64,000 bases of DNA, taken from NCBI RefSeq assembly GCF_031846165.1, contig NZ_JAVRIE010000002.1:1-64000 (forward strand), given 5' to 3'. Below the pieces are notes generated by a model that saw only the letters and a list, made by a program, of their open reading frames with translations, made no database searches and was not told where the DNA came from. This DNA comes from Glaciecola blandensis (GTDB taxonomy: Bacteria; Pseudomonadota; Gammaproteobacteria; Enterobacterales; Alteromonadaceae). Below, in pieces: positions 35,933 to 44,661 of the stretch (the stretch's first letter is position 1; every line of letters starts with the position of its first letter). The position numbers were made by a program, and so were the translations under genes.

Positions 35933-37015
35933 ATGAAATCAGTCATCTTCGACGTGTTGCACTTGTACTACTTACCTCAGTTTTTACCTGTGGCACATTG
36001 CCTTAAAAAAGCGGGATGCGAGGTATCGTTTTTACTCCATGAAGAACCTGAAATCTCCCCGATTACAAAAAAAGCCTTAGATGAAGAGGGCTTTACTTAC
36101 GCAATGGTAAACGATGGGCAGGAAGCGAAAGCTTTCTATGCTAACAAGCAGCCTAGCTGGATTGTGTTTGGCAATGCACCGGATGATGCTTTCACGCAAT
36201 TACAAGAGCAGGGGATCAAGTTAGCCTACATGCAACATGGCATTGGTCCAAAAGCTTGCTATTACGTCACTAGTCAATTCCCGTTTGATGTTCGTTTCGT
36301 TGAAGGCGACACCCGAAAACAGCGATTAGAAGAAATGTTTCCAAATCGTCGCTTTGAAGATGTGGGTTACGCTAAGCTCGATCCTTTATTTAGCGAAGAT
36401 AAAGCATTGCAATCAGAGTTAACTCTGCAGTCTATCGGTTTAGATCCGACCAAGCCTACTGTGCTGTACGCTCCCACATTTTTTCCATCCAGCATTGAGT
36501 GTTTCCCGAAAGATTGGCCGGCAGAAATGTCCGAATACAATTTTATTATCAAGCCCCACTTTTTTAGTTTCACCAAAGCAAAGTATGCAAAACAGCGCGC
36601 CTTGCTAAATGCGTGGTCTACTTATGACAATGTGTATATTGGTCCTGTAGATTGCTATTCTCTGCTCCCGTTTATGGATCTCGCTGACCTCATGTTGTCA
36701 GAAGCTTCCTCAACAGTTTTTGAGTTTGCAGCACTCGATAAGCCAGTTGTCTGGTGTGACTTTTATAAAGTGAGATGGAGCTACCGAGGTCTGTTTAAGT
36801 TCAGAATGGGTAAACGTATGGACCAAGACTTAGCTTTATTTCATGACTTATGTGAGCAAGCAAAGAGCCCCAAAGAAGTGAAAGACAAAGTCGCTTACTG
36901 TTTAGCAAATCCCAGTGCTAAGTCAGCCTATAGAAAGAAAATTACTTTGGAAATGGCCGGTAAAACTGACGGGAAATGCAGTGACCGTATTACCGATTTT
37001 ATTCTTGCGAACTAG
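35933..37015 (+). CDS. CDP-glycerol glycerophosphotransferase-like protein
   Basis: The C-terminal two thirds follow the PF04464 pattern: QHGIG, TVLYAPTFFPSS, FIIKPHFF and the acceptor-binding LMLSEASSTVFEFAALDKPVVW. Enzymes of this fold transfer glycerol phosphate or related phospho-alditols to surface glycans, and some act as ordinary glycosyltransferases. The 360-residue protein has no membrane helix and should work at the inner face. It lies 130 bases upstream of a KpsC/KpsS-like gene on the same strand, so the pair likely modifies a surface polysaccharide. Donor and acceptor cannot be told from sequence. Confidence 0.72.
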   Translation: MKSVIFDVLHLYYLPQFLPVAHCLKKAGCEVSFLLHEEPEISPITKKALDEEGFTYAMVNDGQEAKAFYANKQPSWIVFGNAPDDAFTQLQEQGIKLAYMQHGIGPKACYYVTSQFPFDVRFVEGDTRKQRLEEMFPNRRFEDVGYAKLDPLFSEDKALQSELTLQSIGLDPTKPTVLYAPTFFPSSIECFPKDWPAEMSEYNFIIKPHFFSFTKAKYAKQRALLNAWSTYDNVYIGPVDCYSLLPFMDLADLMLSEASSTVFEFAALDKPVVWCDFYKVRWSYRGLFKFRMGKRMDQDLALFHDLCEQAKSPKEVKDKVAYCLANPSAKSAYRKKITLEMAGKTDGKCSDRITDFILAN

Positions 37016-37146
37016 TTAAAAACAGATTCTTGTTAATATTTGATATTGTCACAAAAGTGACATTCCTCGTTAATTTAAGCATCATCTTATTTTCATAAAC
37101 TCTTGGGCTAGTGTGCGCCAAATGCGCGCAAGAGTCGGAGTGATGG

Positions 37147-38352
37147 ATGTTAGATGTATTGTTTATAATAAAGCGAAATAGTCATGGTAAGTACTTTGCA
37201 AAGCTCTCTAAAGGCGTACGTCTTAAAACAGAAGTGAATTACTTAGGCATGCCAACCTTAGGCGCGCTATTTGGCTTGCTCCCTGCGATGAAAGCTGATC
37301 TTAATGACATTGTTGAGAAGCAAGTTGAAAAGAAATCAGTGCAGTCTCCATGGCTTTTTTCATATCGACTTTTTCGCAATCTCCACTATGTCGTGACTTA
37401 CTTTTTGCAAGTTTTACGATTCGCTAAATACCATGAAATTTTCAAGCAAAAACAGCCAGCAGCTATCGCTGTTTGGAATGGCCATAAACTACCAGCCGAG
37501 ACATTAGTTTACCTTGCAAAAAGTCTTAATATTAAGGTTTGGTATTTTGAGAATGGATTACTGCCTCGTACAACGACGCTCGATTGCAATGGAGTAAACG
37601 GTACTAGTTCAATCCCAAAGGATCCTCGGTTCTATTTAAATCGTGACGGGTCTTTAGCATCTTCAACGATATCGTCTCACTCATTAGTGCAGCGTAAACC
37701 GCATAAACAACGAGCAACACAAACTGAAACGAGCCTCCCTGACAATTTCATTTTCATACCCTTTCAAGTGCCAAACGATTCTCAAATTATCAGTAATTCT
37801 TCATGGATTAAAAGCATGGAGCAGTTTTATGAAGAAGTTGTGAGTGCCTTTGATGCCTATCTGAATGATGCTTTTTACCTTGTATTCAAAGAGCACCCAT
37901 CGTGGCCCAAGCATTATGAGCAGTTGTATGACAAGCACCCAAACACCCTTTTTGCCAATGGAAACAACACGCAGGAGTTAATTCAGAAAGCGAAAGCGGT
38001 TGTCACCATTAATTCGACCGTTGGTCTGGAGGCATTGTTGCTTGGCAGAAAGGTTATCACCTTAGGCAGCGCTTGTTACAACGTACCGGGCTTAGTTATT
38101 CACTGCCCAAACTCAGATGTATTAGGTAAAAGAATAGCTGTTCTTGATGAGTGGGAGATGAATGAAAGCCTACGTTCGCGGTTTCTGGCTTTTCTTCAAA
38201 CTGAGTATTGTATTCCAGAGCAATGGGTAGATGCGGGAACGGCCAACATTCATGCAGTTGAAAGGCGCATGAATGGACAAGATGGTTTTTTAAAAGAATT
38301 TGAAGAAGTGAGTGTCGATAACACTCACCACAAAAATTGGCTAGTTAGCTAA
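37147..38352 (+). CDS. Capsule polysaccharide synthesis protein, KpsC/KpsS-like
   Basis: The match is to the PF05159 family (beta-Kdo transferases that build the linker of group 2 capsules). Features seen: WNGHKLPAETLVYLAK, VWYFENGLLPRTTTLD, GVNGTSSIPKDPRFY, then FIPFQVPNDSQI, FKEHPSW and a C-terminal VTINSTVGLEALLLGRKVI. Start: GGAG lies 6 bases ahead of the ATG. It overlaps the convergent slmA gene by 12 bases. With the upstream glycerophosphotransferase-like gene it forms a small surface-glycan unit next to the housekeeping block. Confidence 0.85.
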   Translation: MLDVLFIIKRNSHGKYFAKLSKGVRLKTEVNYLGMPTLGALFGLLPAMKADLNDIVEKQVEKKSVQSPWLFSYRLFRNLHYVVTYFLQVLRFAKYHEIFKQKQPAAIAVWNGHKLPAETLVYLAKSLNIKVWYFENGLLPRTTTLDCNGVNGTSSIPKDPRFYLNRDGSLASSTISSHSLVQRKPHKQRATQTETSLPDNFIFIPFQVPNDSQIISNSSWIKSMEQFYEEVVSAFDAYLNDAFYLVFKEHPSWPKHYEQLYDKHPNTLFANGNNTQELIQKAKAVVTINSTVGLEALLLGRKVITLGSACYNVPGLVIHCPNSDVLGKRIAVLDEWEMNESLRSRFLAFLQTEYCIPEQWVDAGTANIHAVERRMNGQDGFLKEFEEVSVDNTHHKNWLVS

Positions 38353-38934
38353 GTAATGGTCTTTAAAGGCTAACCAATACTCACCAAACTGTTGCGTTGG
38401 TGGACGCTCAAACTTCGTTCTCACGAACTGATTGATTTTACCGTCAACAAAACAGATAAGAATATTGGCTAACACAGCTTCGTCTACACTCAGTGTTTTG
38501 CCTTCACGCAACTTGCGCTCTCTTAGTATTTGCTTCAATTGTACTTCTAAGCGTTCGAACAATTTAGCAATGCGGTCTCGCAGGCGCTCTTGTTCGCCAA
38601 GTAATGCATCGCCGTTTAATATTCTAGTGATACCTGGGTTTTTCTCGGCAAAGCCTAAAATTAAATGCATGATCAATTGGCATCGCGTTGCGGCTTCTTT
38701 CTCTTCTTCCATAATCTTATTGATACGGGAAAAAAGTGTTTCTTCAATGAACTCGATCAAGCCTTCAAACATACGCGCTTTACTAGGAAAGTGACGGTAT
38801 AAGGCGGCTTCAGAAACACCTACTTGCTCAGCAAGCTTTGCAGTTGTGATTCGTTGACCATGATTGTGTTCTAGCATTCCTGCAAGTGCTTGCAGTATTT
38901 GTGCGCGGCGGTTGGGTCTTTTTGTCGCGGGCAT
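38341..38934 (-). CDS. slmA: Nucleoid occlusion factor SlmA (TetR family)
   Basis: SlmA binds DNA sites around the chromosome and blocks FtsZ ring assembly over the nucleoid. The sequence matches throughout: RRAQILQALAGMLE, the helix-turn-helix TAKLAEQVGVSEAALYRHFP, SKARMFEGLIEFIEE and a C-terminal EYWLAFKDHYLAN. Length is 197 residues, as expected. It follows coaBC with a 22-base gap on the same strand. In E. coli dut lies between these two genes; here it is missing. Confidence 0.96.
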   Translation of the reverse strand: MPATKRPNRRAQILQALAGMLEHNHGQRITTAKLAEQVGVSEAALYRHFPSKARMFEGLIEFIEETLFSRINKIMEEEKEAATRCQLIMHLILGFAEKNPGITRILNGDALLGEQERLRDRIAKLFERLEVQLKQILRERKLREGKTLSVDEAVLANILICFVDGKINQFVRTKFERPPTQQFGEYWLAFKDHYLAN

Positions 38935-38956
38935 GAGAGTACCTATTTACTTTTTA

Positions 38957-40171
38957 TTATTTTTGATTGCTATATTCAATATGCAACAGTGTTAGTAACT
39001 CTTTCGCTAGCGCTTTTTTGCTAGCCGGTGGTAAATCCGTTTTATTATGCTTTGTAATTACCGTTAGTGCATTTCGATCAGAATTAAAACCTAAGTCTGT
39101 TGATGATACATCATTGGCGGCAATCATATCCAAATTTTTACGCTCAAGCTTACCTCTGGCATAGGCCTCTACGTCATTTGTTTCAGCGGCAAAACCTAGG
39201 GTAAACGGTTTCTTATTTAGTGCTGCAACGGTCTTTAGAATATCAGGGTTTTGCTCAAATGAAAGCGTTAACAGCCCTTCTTTTTTCTTAACTTTGTGAG
39301 TAGGTACTTCGGCCAAACGAAAGTCGGCTACGGCTGCGCAGGCAATAAATATGTCTTGGTGGGTAATATCTCGCATTACCGAATCCAGCATGTCTTGAGC
39401 ACTAACAACCTGATTGCAAACAATATTCTTCGGAGGGTTTAGGTTAACTGGGCCGGAAACCAAGGTGACTTCAGCACCTAAATCTCGTGCGACTTCAGCA
39501 AGCGCATAGCCCATTTTACCCGAGCTATGATTCGTTACATACCGCACAGGATCCAGTGCTTCTCGAGTCGGACCGGCTGTAATCATGATTTTCTTACCAG
39601 CGAAAATCTGTTCACTGGCTTGGTCTTCGAAATCATATTCGAGTAAGAATTTGACGATATCTTCTGGTTCAACCATACGACCATAGCCAATGTCACCGCA
39701 GGCTTGTTCGCCACTTGCTGGCCCAATGAAGCTTAATCCTCTTGCTTTTAGTTTTTCAGTATTTTCAAGCGTTGCTGGCGCAGCCCACATTTGTTGGTTC
39801 ATGGCGGGCGCAATAATAATTGGCGCTGGTGTCGCTAAGGCGAGGGTAGTGAGCAAGTCATCAGCTAGACCGTGAGTGAGTTTAGCCATGACATTTGCGG
39901 TCGCGGGTGCTAACAAGAATACGTCTGCCCAGCGTGCTAGTTCGATGTGACCCATCGCCGCTTCAGCATCTTCGTCCAAAAGACTGTTACTAATCTTATT
40001 CCCTGAAACGGCTTGAAGTGCTAAGGGGGAAACAAACTCTTTGGCTGAATCAGTCATCACAACTCTGACATTAGCGCCTACAGCAGTCAGTTTTCTGACC
40101 AAGTCAGGTGTTTTATATGCGGCTATGCCACCACTAATACCCAGTAAAACGTTCTTTTGTTCAAGTTGCAT
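38957..40171 (-). CDS. coaBC: Bifunctional phosphopantothenoylcysteine decarboxylase / phosphopantothenate-cysteine ligase
   Basis: This makes 4'-phosphopantetheine for coenzyme A in two steps. The N-terminal flavoprotein (CoaC, residues 1-185) has GISGGIAAYKTPDLVRKL, MGHIELARWAD with the active His, PAMNQQMW and the Cys loop EQACGDIGYGRM. The C-terminal ligase (CoaB) has TAGPTREALDPVRYVTNHSS and AAVADFR. Length is 404 residues. It is divergent from radC. Confidence 0.96.
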   Translation of the reverse strand: MQLEQKNVLLGISGGIAAYKTPDLVRKLTAVGANVRVVMTDSAKEFVSPLALQAVSGNKISNSLLDEDAEAAMGHIELARWADVFLLAPATANVMAKLTHGLADDLLTTLALATPAPIIIAPAMNQQMWAAPATLENTEKLKARGLSFIGPASGEQACGDIGYGRMVEPEDIVKFLLEYDFEDQASEQIFAGKKIMITAGPTREALDPVRYVTNHSSGKMGYALAEVARDLGAEVTLVSGPVNLNPPKNIVCNQVVSAQDMLDSVMRDITHQDIFIACAAVADFRLAEVPTHKVKKKEGLLTLSFEQNPDILKTVAALNKKPFTLGFAAETNDVEAYARGKLERKNLDMIAANDVSSTDLGFNSDRNALTVITKHNKTDLPPASKKALAKELLTLLHIEYSNQK

Positions 40172-40264
40172 ATTTTGCTATTGAGAGTACAAGTATAGCT
40201 TGCGCTCGTTCTTCAAAGGATTGGATAAGCGCTATTGTGACAAAGAAACCAAAGGAATGGAAAT

Positions 40265-40939
40265 ATGAAAATGATGAAATGGCCAGAACATGAGAGGCCG
40301 CGAGAAAAATTATTGAAATTTGGTGCAGAAACACTATCCGATGCTGAACTGCTTGCCATTATTATCAGCACCGGTAGTAAGGGACGAAACGCTGTTGAAC
40401 TTGGGCGTGAGGCATTGGCGAGGCATGGCTCTGTTCGCGCTATAGTTAGTGCAAGTAAGGCGCAATTAAGCCAAACCACTGGCTTTGGGCTAGCAAAATA
40501 TGCAACCTTAAATGCTTGCTTTGAATTGACCAAACGTTCGCTAGCAGAATCACTGACAAAGCCCCAAAGTTTCACGCACGCAGAATCAGCTTCAGATTAC
40601 TTATTAGCGCAACTGCAACGAAAGCCTCATGAAATCTTCGCTATGCTATTACTCGATAGCCAGCACCAACTCATTGCCTTTCGGCATATGTTTAAAGGCA
40701 CAATCAACAGTGCTGCAGTGTATCCAAGAGAGCTTGTAAAACAAGCATTGGAAGATAACGCTGCAGCTGTGATTTTAGCGCATAATCATCCAAGTGGTGT
40801 GGCAGAGCCTAGCCAAGCTGATATCCAAATCACGGGCCGAATACAGCGTGCAATGGAGCTAATAGATGTGAGAGTGCTAGATCATTTTGTGATTGGAGAC
40901 GGTGAGACAGTGTCTTTTGCTCAACGGGGTTTGCTATAG
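40265..40939 (+). CDS. radC: RadC family JAB/MPN-domain protein
   Basis: An N-terminal helix-hairpin-helix region (PREKLLKFGAETLSDAELLA) precedes the MPN domain with the JAMM metal site HNHPSGVAEPSQAD. Length is 224 residues. RadC was once thought to act in DNA repair, but its biochemical role is open. GGAATGG lies 5 bases ahead of the ATG. Position between coaBC and rpmB is the conserved gammaproteobacterial order, here interrupted by a GT25 gene. Confidence 0.95.
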   Translation: MKMMKWPEHERPREKLLKFGAETLSDAELLAIIISTGSKGRNAVELGREALARHGSVRAIVSASKAQLSQTTGFGLAKYATLNACFELTKRSLAESLTKPQSFTHAESASDYLLAQLQRKPHEIFAMLLLDSQHQLIAFRHMFKGTINSAAVYPRELVKQALEDNAAAVILAHNHPSGVAEPSQADIQITGRIQRAMELIDVRVLDHFVIGDGETVSFAQRGLL

Positions 40940-41058
40940 CTCTTTGCTTGCATGTTCTTCTTGATATTTTTTGTCTGTATGCAAATAGCGCCTATGTGAT
41001 CGCGTTTCAATCTGCGTTATCATTCGTCTATTCAGTCGGCAGGAACAAATAGTATTAC

Positions 41059-41811
41059 ATGAAGAAATGGAAAATTTTTGTCATCAATTTGGCAGAGTCA
41101 AAGGATAGACTCGGGGCTTGCGCTCAACAACTAGATGATGCCGGTTTAGACTTTGAGCGTATCGAGGCAGTCAATGGCCTGTCGATGTCAGCTGAAACCT
41201 TAAGCCAACTCTATCAGTTTGCAGAGTCCGACTATTATAAAGAACTGAGCCCCGGTGAAATTGGTTGTTGTTTGAGTCATCAACAAGTCTGGAAAAAAAT
41301 CATCGAAGATGAGCTTGATTTCGCAGTAGTACTAGAAGATGACTTTGTTCTACAGGATAGCGCTAGCGATGCCATCCAGACCTTGGCTGAACTTGACACA
41401 TCTTGGGATATTATCAAATTAGGTGAAACGCCTATTAAGCGACGCGCTATCCATCAGATCCCCAAAAATGACTTTTCATTGGTAACCTATAATAAAGTGC
41501 CAGCCGGCACTTATGCGCAAGCAATCAGTGCCGAAGGTGCAAAGAAACTGTTAGCGTATGATGGTTTTATTCAACGCCCGATCGATATCGATATTCAATA
41601 TTGGTGGGAGCGCGATCTCAAAGTGTTTGGTTTGTTGCCGTATTCAATTTTGGTTGATCGCCAAAAGTTAAGTGATATCGGTAAAAACAGCAGTCAGGAT
41701 GATGCCAGAAGCCAGGCCAAAAAGAGCTTTTGGAAACAGCTCACCAGTCGACTTTATTTCTTGTTCAAAAACAAAAAAGAGCGAGCGAAACGTTTAAACC
41801 AATTAGATTAG
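41059..41811 (+). CDS. Glycosyltransferase family 25 (LPS-type)
   Basis: The N-terminus IFVINLAESKDRL is typical of GT25 enzymes, followed by FERIEAVNG, LSPGEIGCCLSHQQVW and the metal site VVLEDDF. The family adds galactose or similar sugars to lipooligosaccharide. Length is 250 residues, with a Lys-rich C-terminal tail (FLFKNKKERAKRLN) that could bind the membrane. It is inserted between radC and rpmB, which are often adjacent in relatives, so it is probably a lineage-specific addition. Confidence 0.88.
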   Translation: MKKWKIFVINLAESKDRLGACAQQLDDAGLDFERIEAVNGLSMSAETLSQLYQFAESDYYKELSPGEIGCCLSHQQVWKKIIEDELDFAVVLEDDFVLQDSASDAIQTLAELDTSWDIIKLGETPIKRRAIHQIPKNDFSLVTYNKVPAGTYAQAISAEGAKKLLAYDGFIQRPIDIDIQYWWERDLKVFGLLPYSILVDRQKLSDIGKNSSQDDARSQAKKSFWKQLTSRLYFLFKNKKERAKRLNQLD

Positions 41812-41991
41812 TCATAAAAAAGCGACCCGATAGCCCTTTATTCGAACTCTTATCGCTTAAGTGATTGATATATTGTAAGTATGTTCTATATCGCCAAGTG
41901 ATTTTATGAGTTCTGCAAGTGTTGCCCGTTCAAAAATAATACAATCGTTTTGAGCTGATCGTAAAAAGATCGCCCAAAAAGCAAGTTTTTG

Positions 41992-42020
41992 TTGAATTGG
42001 GGTGGCGTTTCCTGTATAAA
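41992..42020 (+). promoter_or_regulatory. Promoter of rpmB-rpmG
   Basis: TTGAAT (41992-41997) and TATAAA (42015-42020) are separated by 17 bases, close to the sigma-70 consensus. Transcription would start near 42027 and leave a leader of about 78 bases before rpmB, enough for some ribosomal-protein regulation. Confidence 0.75.
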
Positions 42021-42104
42021 ATGCGCCCTCATTATTAAAGACGTTTAACAGCAATATTTGTTTGCTTGGGTTAGACGGCAAACAGTTTTTCTGGAGACAA
42101 TAAG

Positions 42105-42341
42105 ATGTCAAAAGTTTGTATAGTTACAGGTAAGCGTCCTGCAGTCGGTAACAACCGCTCACACGCTAGAAACGCGACTCGTCGTCGCTTTTTGCCAAAT
42201 CTTCAAACTCACCGTTTTTGGGTTGAGAGTGAGAACCGTTTCGTGAAATTACGCTTAACTACTAAAGGTATGCGTATTATCGATAAAAAAGGCATTGATA
42301 CAGTACTAGCTGATATCCGTGCTCGTGGCGAGAAAATCTAA
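42105..42341 (+). CDS. rpmB: 50S ribosomal protein L28
   Basis: The 78-residue protein opens MSKVCIVTGKRPAVGNNRSH and continues with NATRRRFLPNLQTHRFW, both typical of L28. It sits in the large subunit. TGGAGA lies 8 bases upstream of the ATG. It is followed by rpmG after a 9-base gap, the usual pair. Confidence 0.98.
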   Translation: MSKVCIVTGKRPAVGNNRSHARNATRRRFLPNLQTHRFWVESENRFVKLRLTTKGMRIIDKKGIDTVLADIRARGEKI

Positions 42342-42350
42342 GGAATTCCC

Positions 42351-42506
42351 ATGAGAGATAAAATCAAATTAGTTTCATCTGCTGGTACGGGTTTCTACTA
42401 CACCACAGACAAAAACAAGCGTAACATGCCTGGCAAAATGGAGATCAAAAAATACGATCCTAAAATTCGCCAGCACGTTATGTTCAAGGAAGCGAAAATC
42501 AAGTAA
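42351..42506 (+). CDS. rpmG: 50S ribosomal protein L33
   Basis: This 51-residue frame starts MRDKIKLVSSAGTGFYYTT and ends KEAKIK, a standard L33 without the Cys-pair zinc site (the C-minus form). TAAGGAA lies just upstream. It is co-transcribed with rpmB and followed by an intrinsic terminator. It falls below common ORF length limits. Confidence 0.97.
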   Translation: MRDKIKLVSSAGTGFYYTTDKNKRNMPGKMEIKKYDPKIRQHVMFKEAKIK

Positions 42507-42531
42507 TAAACTTGTGCTTTGTCTCCACGAG

Positions 42532-42555
42532 AACCCAGCTTTTGCTGGGTTTTTT
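42532..42555 (+). terminator. Intrinsic terminator of rpmB-rpmG
   Basis: An 8-bp stem AACCCAGC (42532-42539) pairs with GCTGGGTT (42544-42551) across a TTTT loop and runs into further T bases. It starts 26 bases after the rpmG stop. Confidence 0.9.
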
Positions 42556-42665
42556 GTGTTGTGAAATAAGATAAAATGTTTGATGATGTTGTTCGGACCA
42601 TAAAAGGTCCAGTTATTTCTTCAATCACAGTGACTTAATTATCGGAAAGGCAAAAAGGGCAAAGC

Positions 42666-43139
42666 ATGGCGCGTTTATCTCAAAAAGCTTGGAATAATGT
42701 CATTATTTTCGCAATGTTAGCGATGATATTTGCGCTAAATATTGGAAATTTTCAATCAGATGATGCTGACCAGCCTTTTCCTATAATTGAAGAGGGAGCG
42801 GTATTACTTAGCTTACATATCGATCAAGATATTGTTGAGAGAGCGGGTAAAGCTTGGCGTCTGAAGATGGGCTCTCCTAGTTTATCTGAATCGGCACCTG
42901 CCCCCGGTCAGCTTGCAGCATTAATCGACAATTGGACCAAGGCGCTTGTTAAGCGTCAGAGCATGGTTGATAAAGCCGCGTTTTCTACTCCCGATCACGT
43001 CATTGTTTTATGGCTTGCTGGTGAGCGCAATGGTCGGGTTATTTCCACCATCGAGCGCGAGCAGCAAACCTACATTTTGTTTAATGACGAGGTATTATTG
43101 CTCGACTTTCCAACTATCCAACAACTAACCCAGTGGTAA
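42666..43139 (+). CDS. Membrane-anchored protein of unknown function
   Basis: I do not recognise the family. The 157-residue protein has one N-terminal helix (AWNNVIIFAMLAMIFALNIG, about residues 8-27). A folded periplasmic part follows, rich in beta strands (GAVLLSLHIDQDIVERAG, VIVLWLAGERNGR, TYILFNDEVLLLDFP). It lies between rpmG and mutM and ends 9 bases before mutM, so it is probably co-transcribed with it. The position suggests a conserved hypothetical of Alteromonadales, but no role is evident. Confidence 0.75.
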   Translation: MARLSQKAWNNVIIFAMLAMIFALNIGNFQSDDADQPFPIIEEGAVLLSLHIDQDIVERAGKAWRLKMGSPSLSESAPAPGQLAALIDNWTKALVKRQSMVDKAAFSTPDHVIVLWLAGERNGRVISTIEREQQTYILFNDEVLLLDFPTIQQLTQW

Positions 43140-43148
43140 ATCCTTCTT

Positions 43149-43961
43149 ATGCCTGAATTACCTGAAGTTGAAGTGACCAAACTCGGTATTGCTCCATTCC
43201 TTGAGGGGAATATCATTTCGAAGATTGTGGTTCATCAGCCGCAGCTTCGTTGGTTGGTTCCCGATGAGGTGCATTTAGCCAGTCAGCAAACTATTCGATC
43301 GGTAACTCGTCGGGCTAAATATCTATTTATTAACACAGATCTAGGCGCCTTAGTCATGCATTTGGGGATGTCGGGTAAAATGCGTGTTGTTGATACAAGT
43401 TTACCCCGCAAGAAGCACGATCACATTGAGATTGAGTTGAATACGGGTAAGAAACTTGTTTTAAATGATGCTAGACGGTTTGGCTCCTGTTTGTGGCAAT
43501 CTCCTGATGAAGAACCGCTAAAAATACTACGAGCGCTGGGTCCTGAGCCGCTTACTGATGACTTTAATGCTAAGCTTTTGTTCGATAAGTCACGCGGTAA
43601 GTTGTCACCAGTGAAAACTTTCATTATGGATAACGCAATTGTGGTCGGTGTGGGAAACATTTATGCCAATGAGTCTTTATTTAAATCAGGGATCGATCCA
43701 CGTAGAGCTGCTGGCAAAGTGGGTTTGAAGCGTTATCAATTGCTCACCGAGAACATTAAATTAGTGTTGGCCAACGCAATTAGCCAAGGTGGAACAACGT
43801 TAAAAGACTTCGCCCAAGCTGATGGAAATCCAGGTTACTTCGCTCAACATCTTTTAGTGTACGGTCGTGCAGGCGAGGAGTGTGAGGTTTGTCAGACACC
43901 TATCCGCTCTAAAGTAATAGGGCAACGTAATACTTTTTACTGTATTCATTGCCAAAAGTAA
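43149..43961 (+). CDS. mutM: Formamidopyrimidine-DNA glycosylase
   Basis: MutM removes 8-oxoguanine and Fapy lesions. The N-terminus MPELPEVEV carries the catalytic Pro2 and Glu3. The helix-two-turn-helix region has VGVGNIYANESLF. The C-terminal zinc finger uses CEVCQTPI and YCIHC. Length is 270 residues, the family norm. It follows a small membrane-protein gene and converges with coaD. Confidence 0.98.
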   Translation: MPELPEVEVTKLGIAPFLEGNIISKIVVHQPQLRWLVPDEVHLASQQTIRSVTRRAKYLFINTDLGALVMHLGMSGKMRVVDTSLPRKKHDHIEIELNTGKKLVLNDARRFGSCLWQSPDEEPLKILRALGPEPLTDDFNAKLLFDKSRGKLSPVKTFIMDNAIVVGVGNIYANESLFKSGIDPRRAAGKVGLKRYQLLTENIKLVLANAISQGGTTLKDFAQADGNPGYFAQHLLVYGRAGEECEVCQTPIRSKVIGQRNTFYCIHCQK

Positions 43962-43981
43962 TATTATTGTTGGAGTAGACC

Positions 43982-44473
43982 TCAGTCTTTATCTTCTAGG
44001 CGTTTTCGCAAGGCTTCTAGTACCACCGGAGAGCAGAAGCTACTCACGTCACCATTGTGTAATGCCACTTCTTTCACCAAAGTAGATGAAATAAATGAGT
44101 TTTCTTCCGAGGGAGTCAAGAATACACTTTCCAAATCTTTATTTAATCGGCGATTCATATTAGCGAGTTGAAATTCAAATTCAAAATCTGAAACCGCACG
44201 TAAACCGCGAATTAAAATATTTGCCCCTTCCGCTTTTGCTAAGTCAGCAAGCAAGCCTGTAAAACCTTTAACCTCTACGTTAGGCAAGTCTTTGGTGATC
44301 TCTGTGACCATTGCAACCCGCTCTTCTAAACTGAACAAAGGTTGTTTATTAGGGTTATATGCTACCGCAACCATCACGTGTGAAAACATTTTGGCAGCGC
44401 GACCGATTAGGTCTGCATGACCATTCGTAATAGGATCGAAAGTACCAGGATAGATCGCTTTAATCTGTGTCAT
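43982..44473 (-). CDS. coaD: Phosphopantetheine adenylyltransferase
   Basis: CoaD makes dephospho-CoA from 4'-phosphopantetheine and ATP. The start region holds IYPGTFDPITNGHADL with the TNGH nucleotidyltransferase motif, then IRGLRAVSDFEFEFQ and the C-terminal ISSTLVKEVA. The ATG at 44473 gives the usual 163 residues with AAGG upstream; an extension to 44542 adds 23 unrelated residues. coaBC lies 4 kb away, so two CoA genes flank the radC-mutM block. Confidence 0.96.
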   Translation of the reverse strand: MTQIKAIYPGTFDPITNGHADLIGRAAKMFSHVMVAVAYNPNKQPLFSLEERVAMVTEITKDLPNVEVKGFTGLLADLAKAEGANILIRGLRAVSDFEFEFQLANMNRRLNKDLESVFLTPSEENSFISSTLVKEVALHNGDVSSFCSPVVLEALRKRLEDKD

Positions 44474-44661
44474 CCCTACAGCCTTGGTGTTTGATTTCGT
44501 GTGTGGAAACGAACAGTAACTGAAAGCAGACAATAATTGCAACGAAAAACCGATAAAAAGTGTTTAACTACAAGCCAATGAGTTATTATTACCTATTCGG
44601 TTTTCAGATTATTGGACTTTAATTTGACTGTAATTTTTTCACTTTTCGGGGATGCTTTTTA

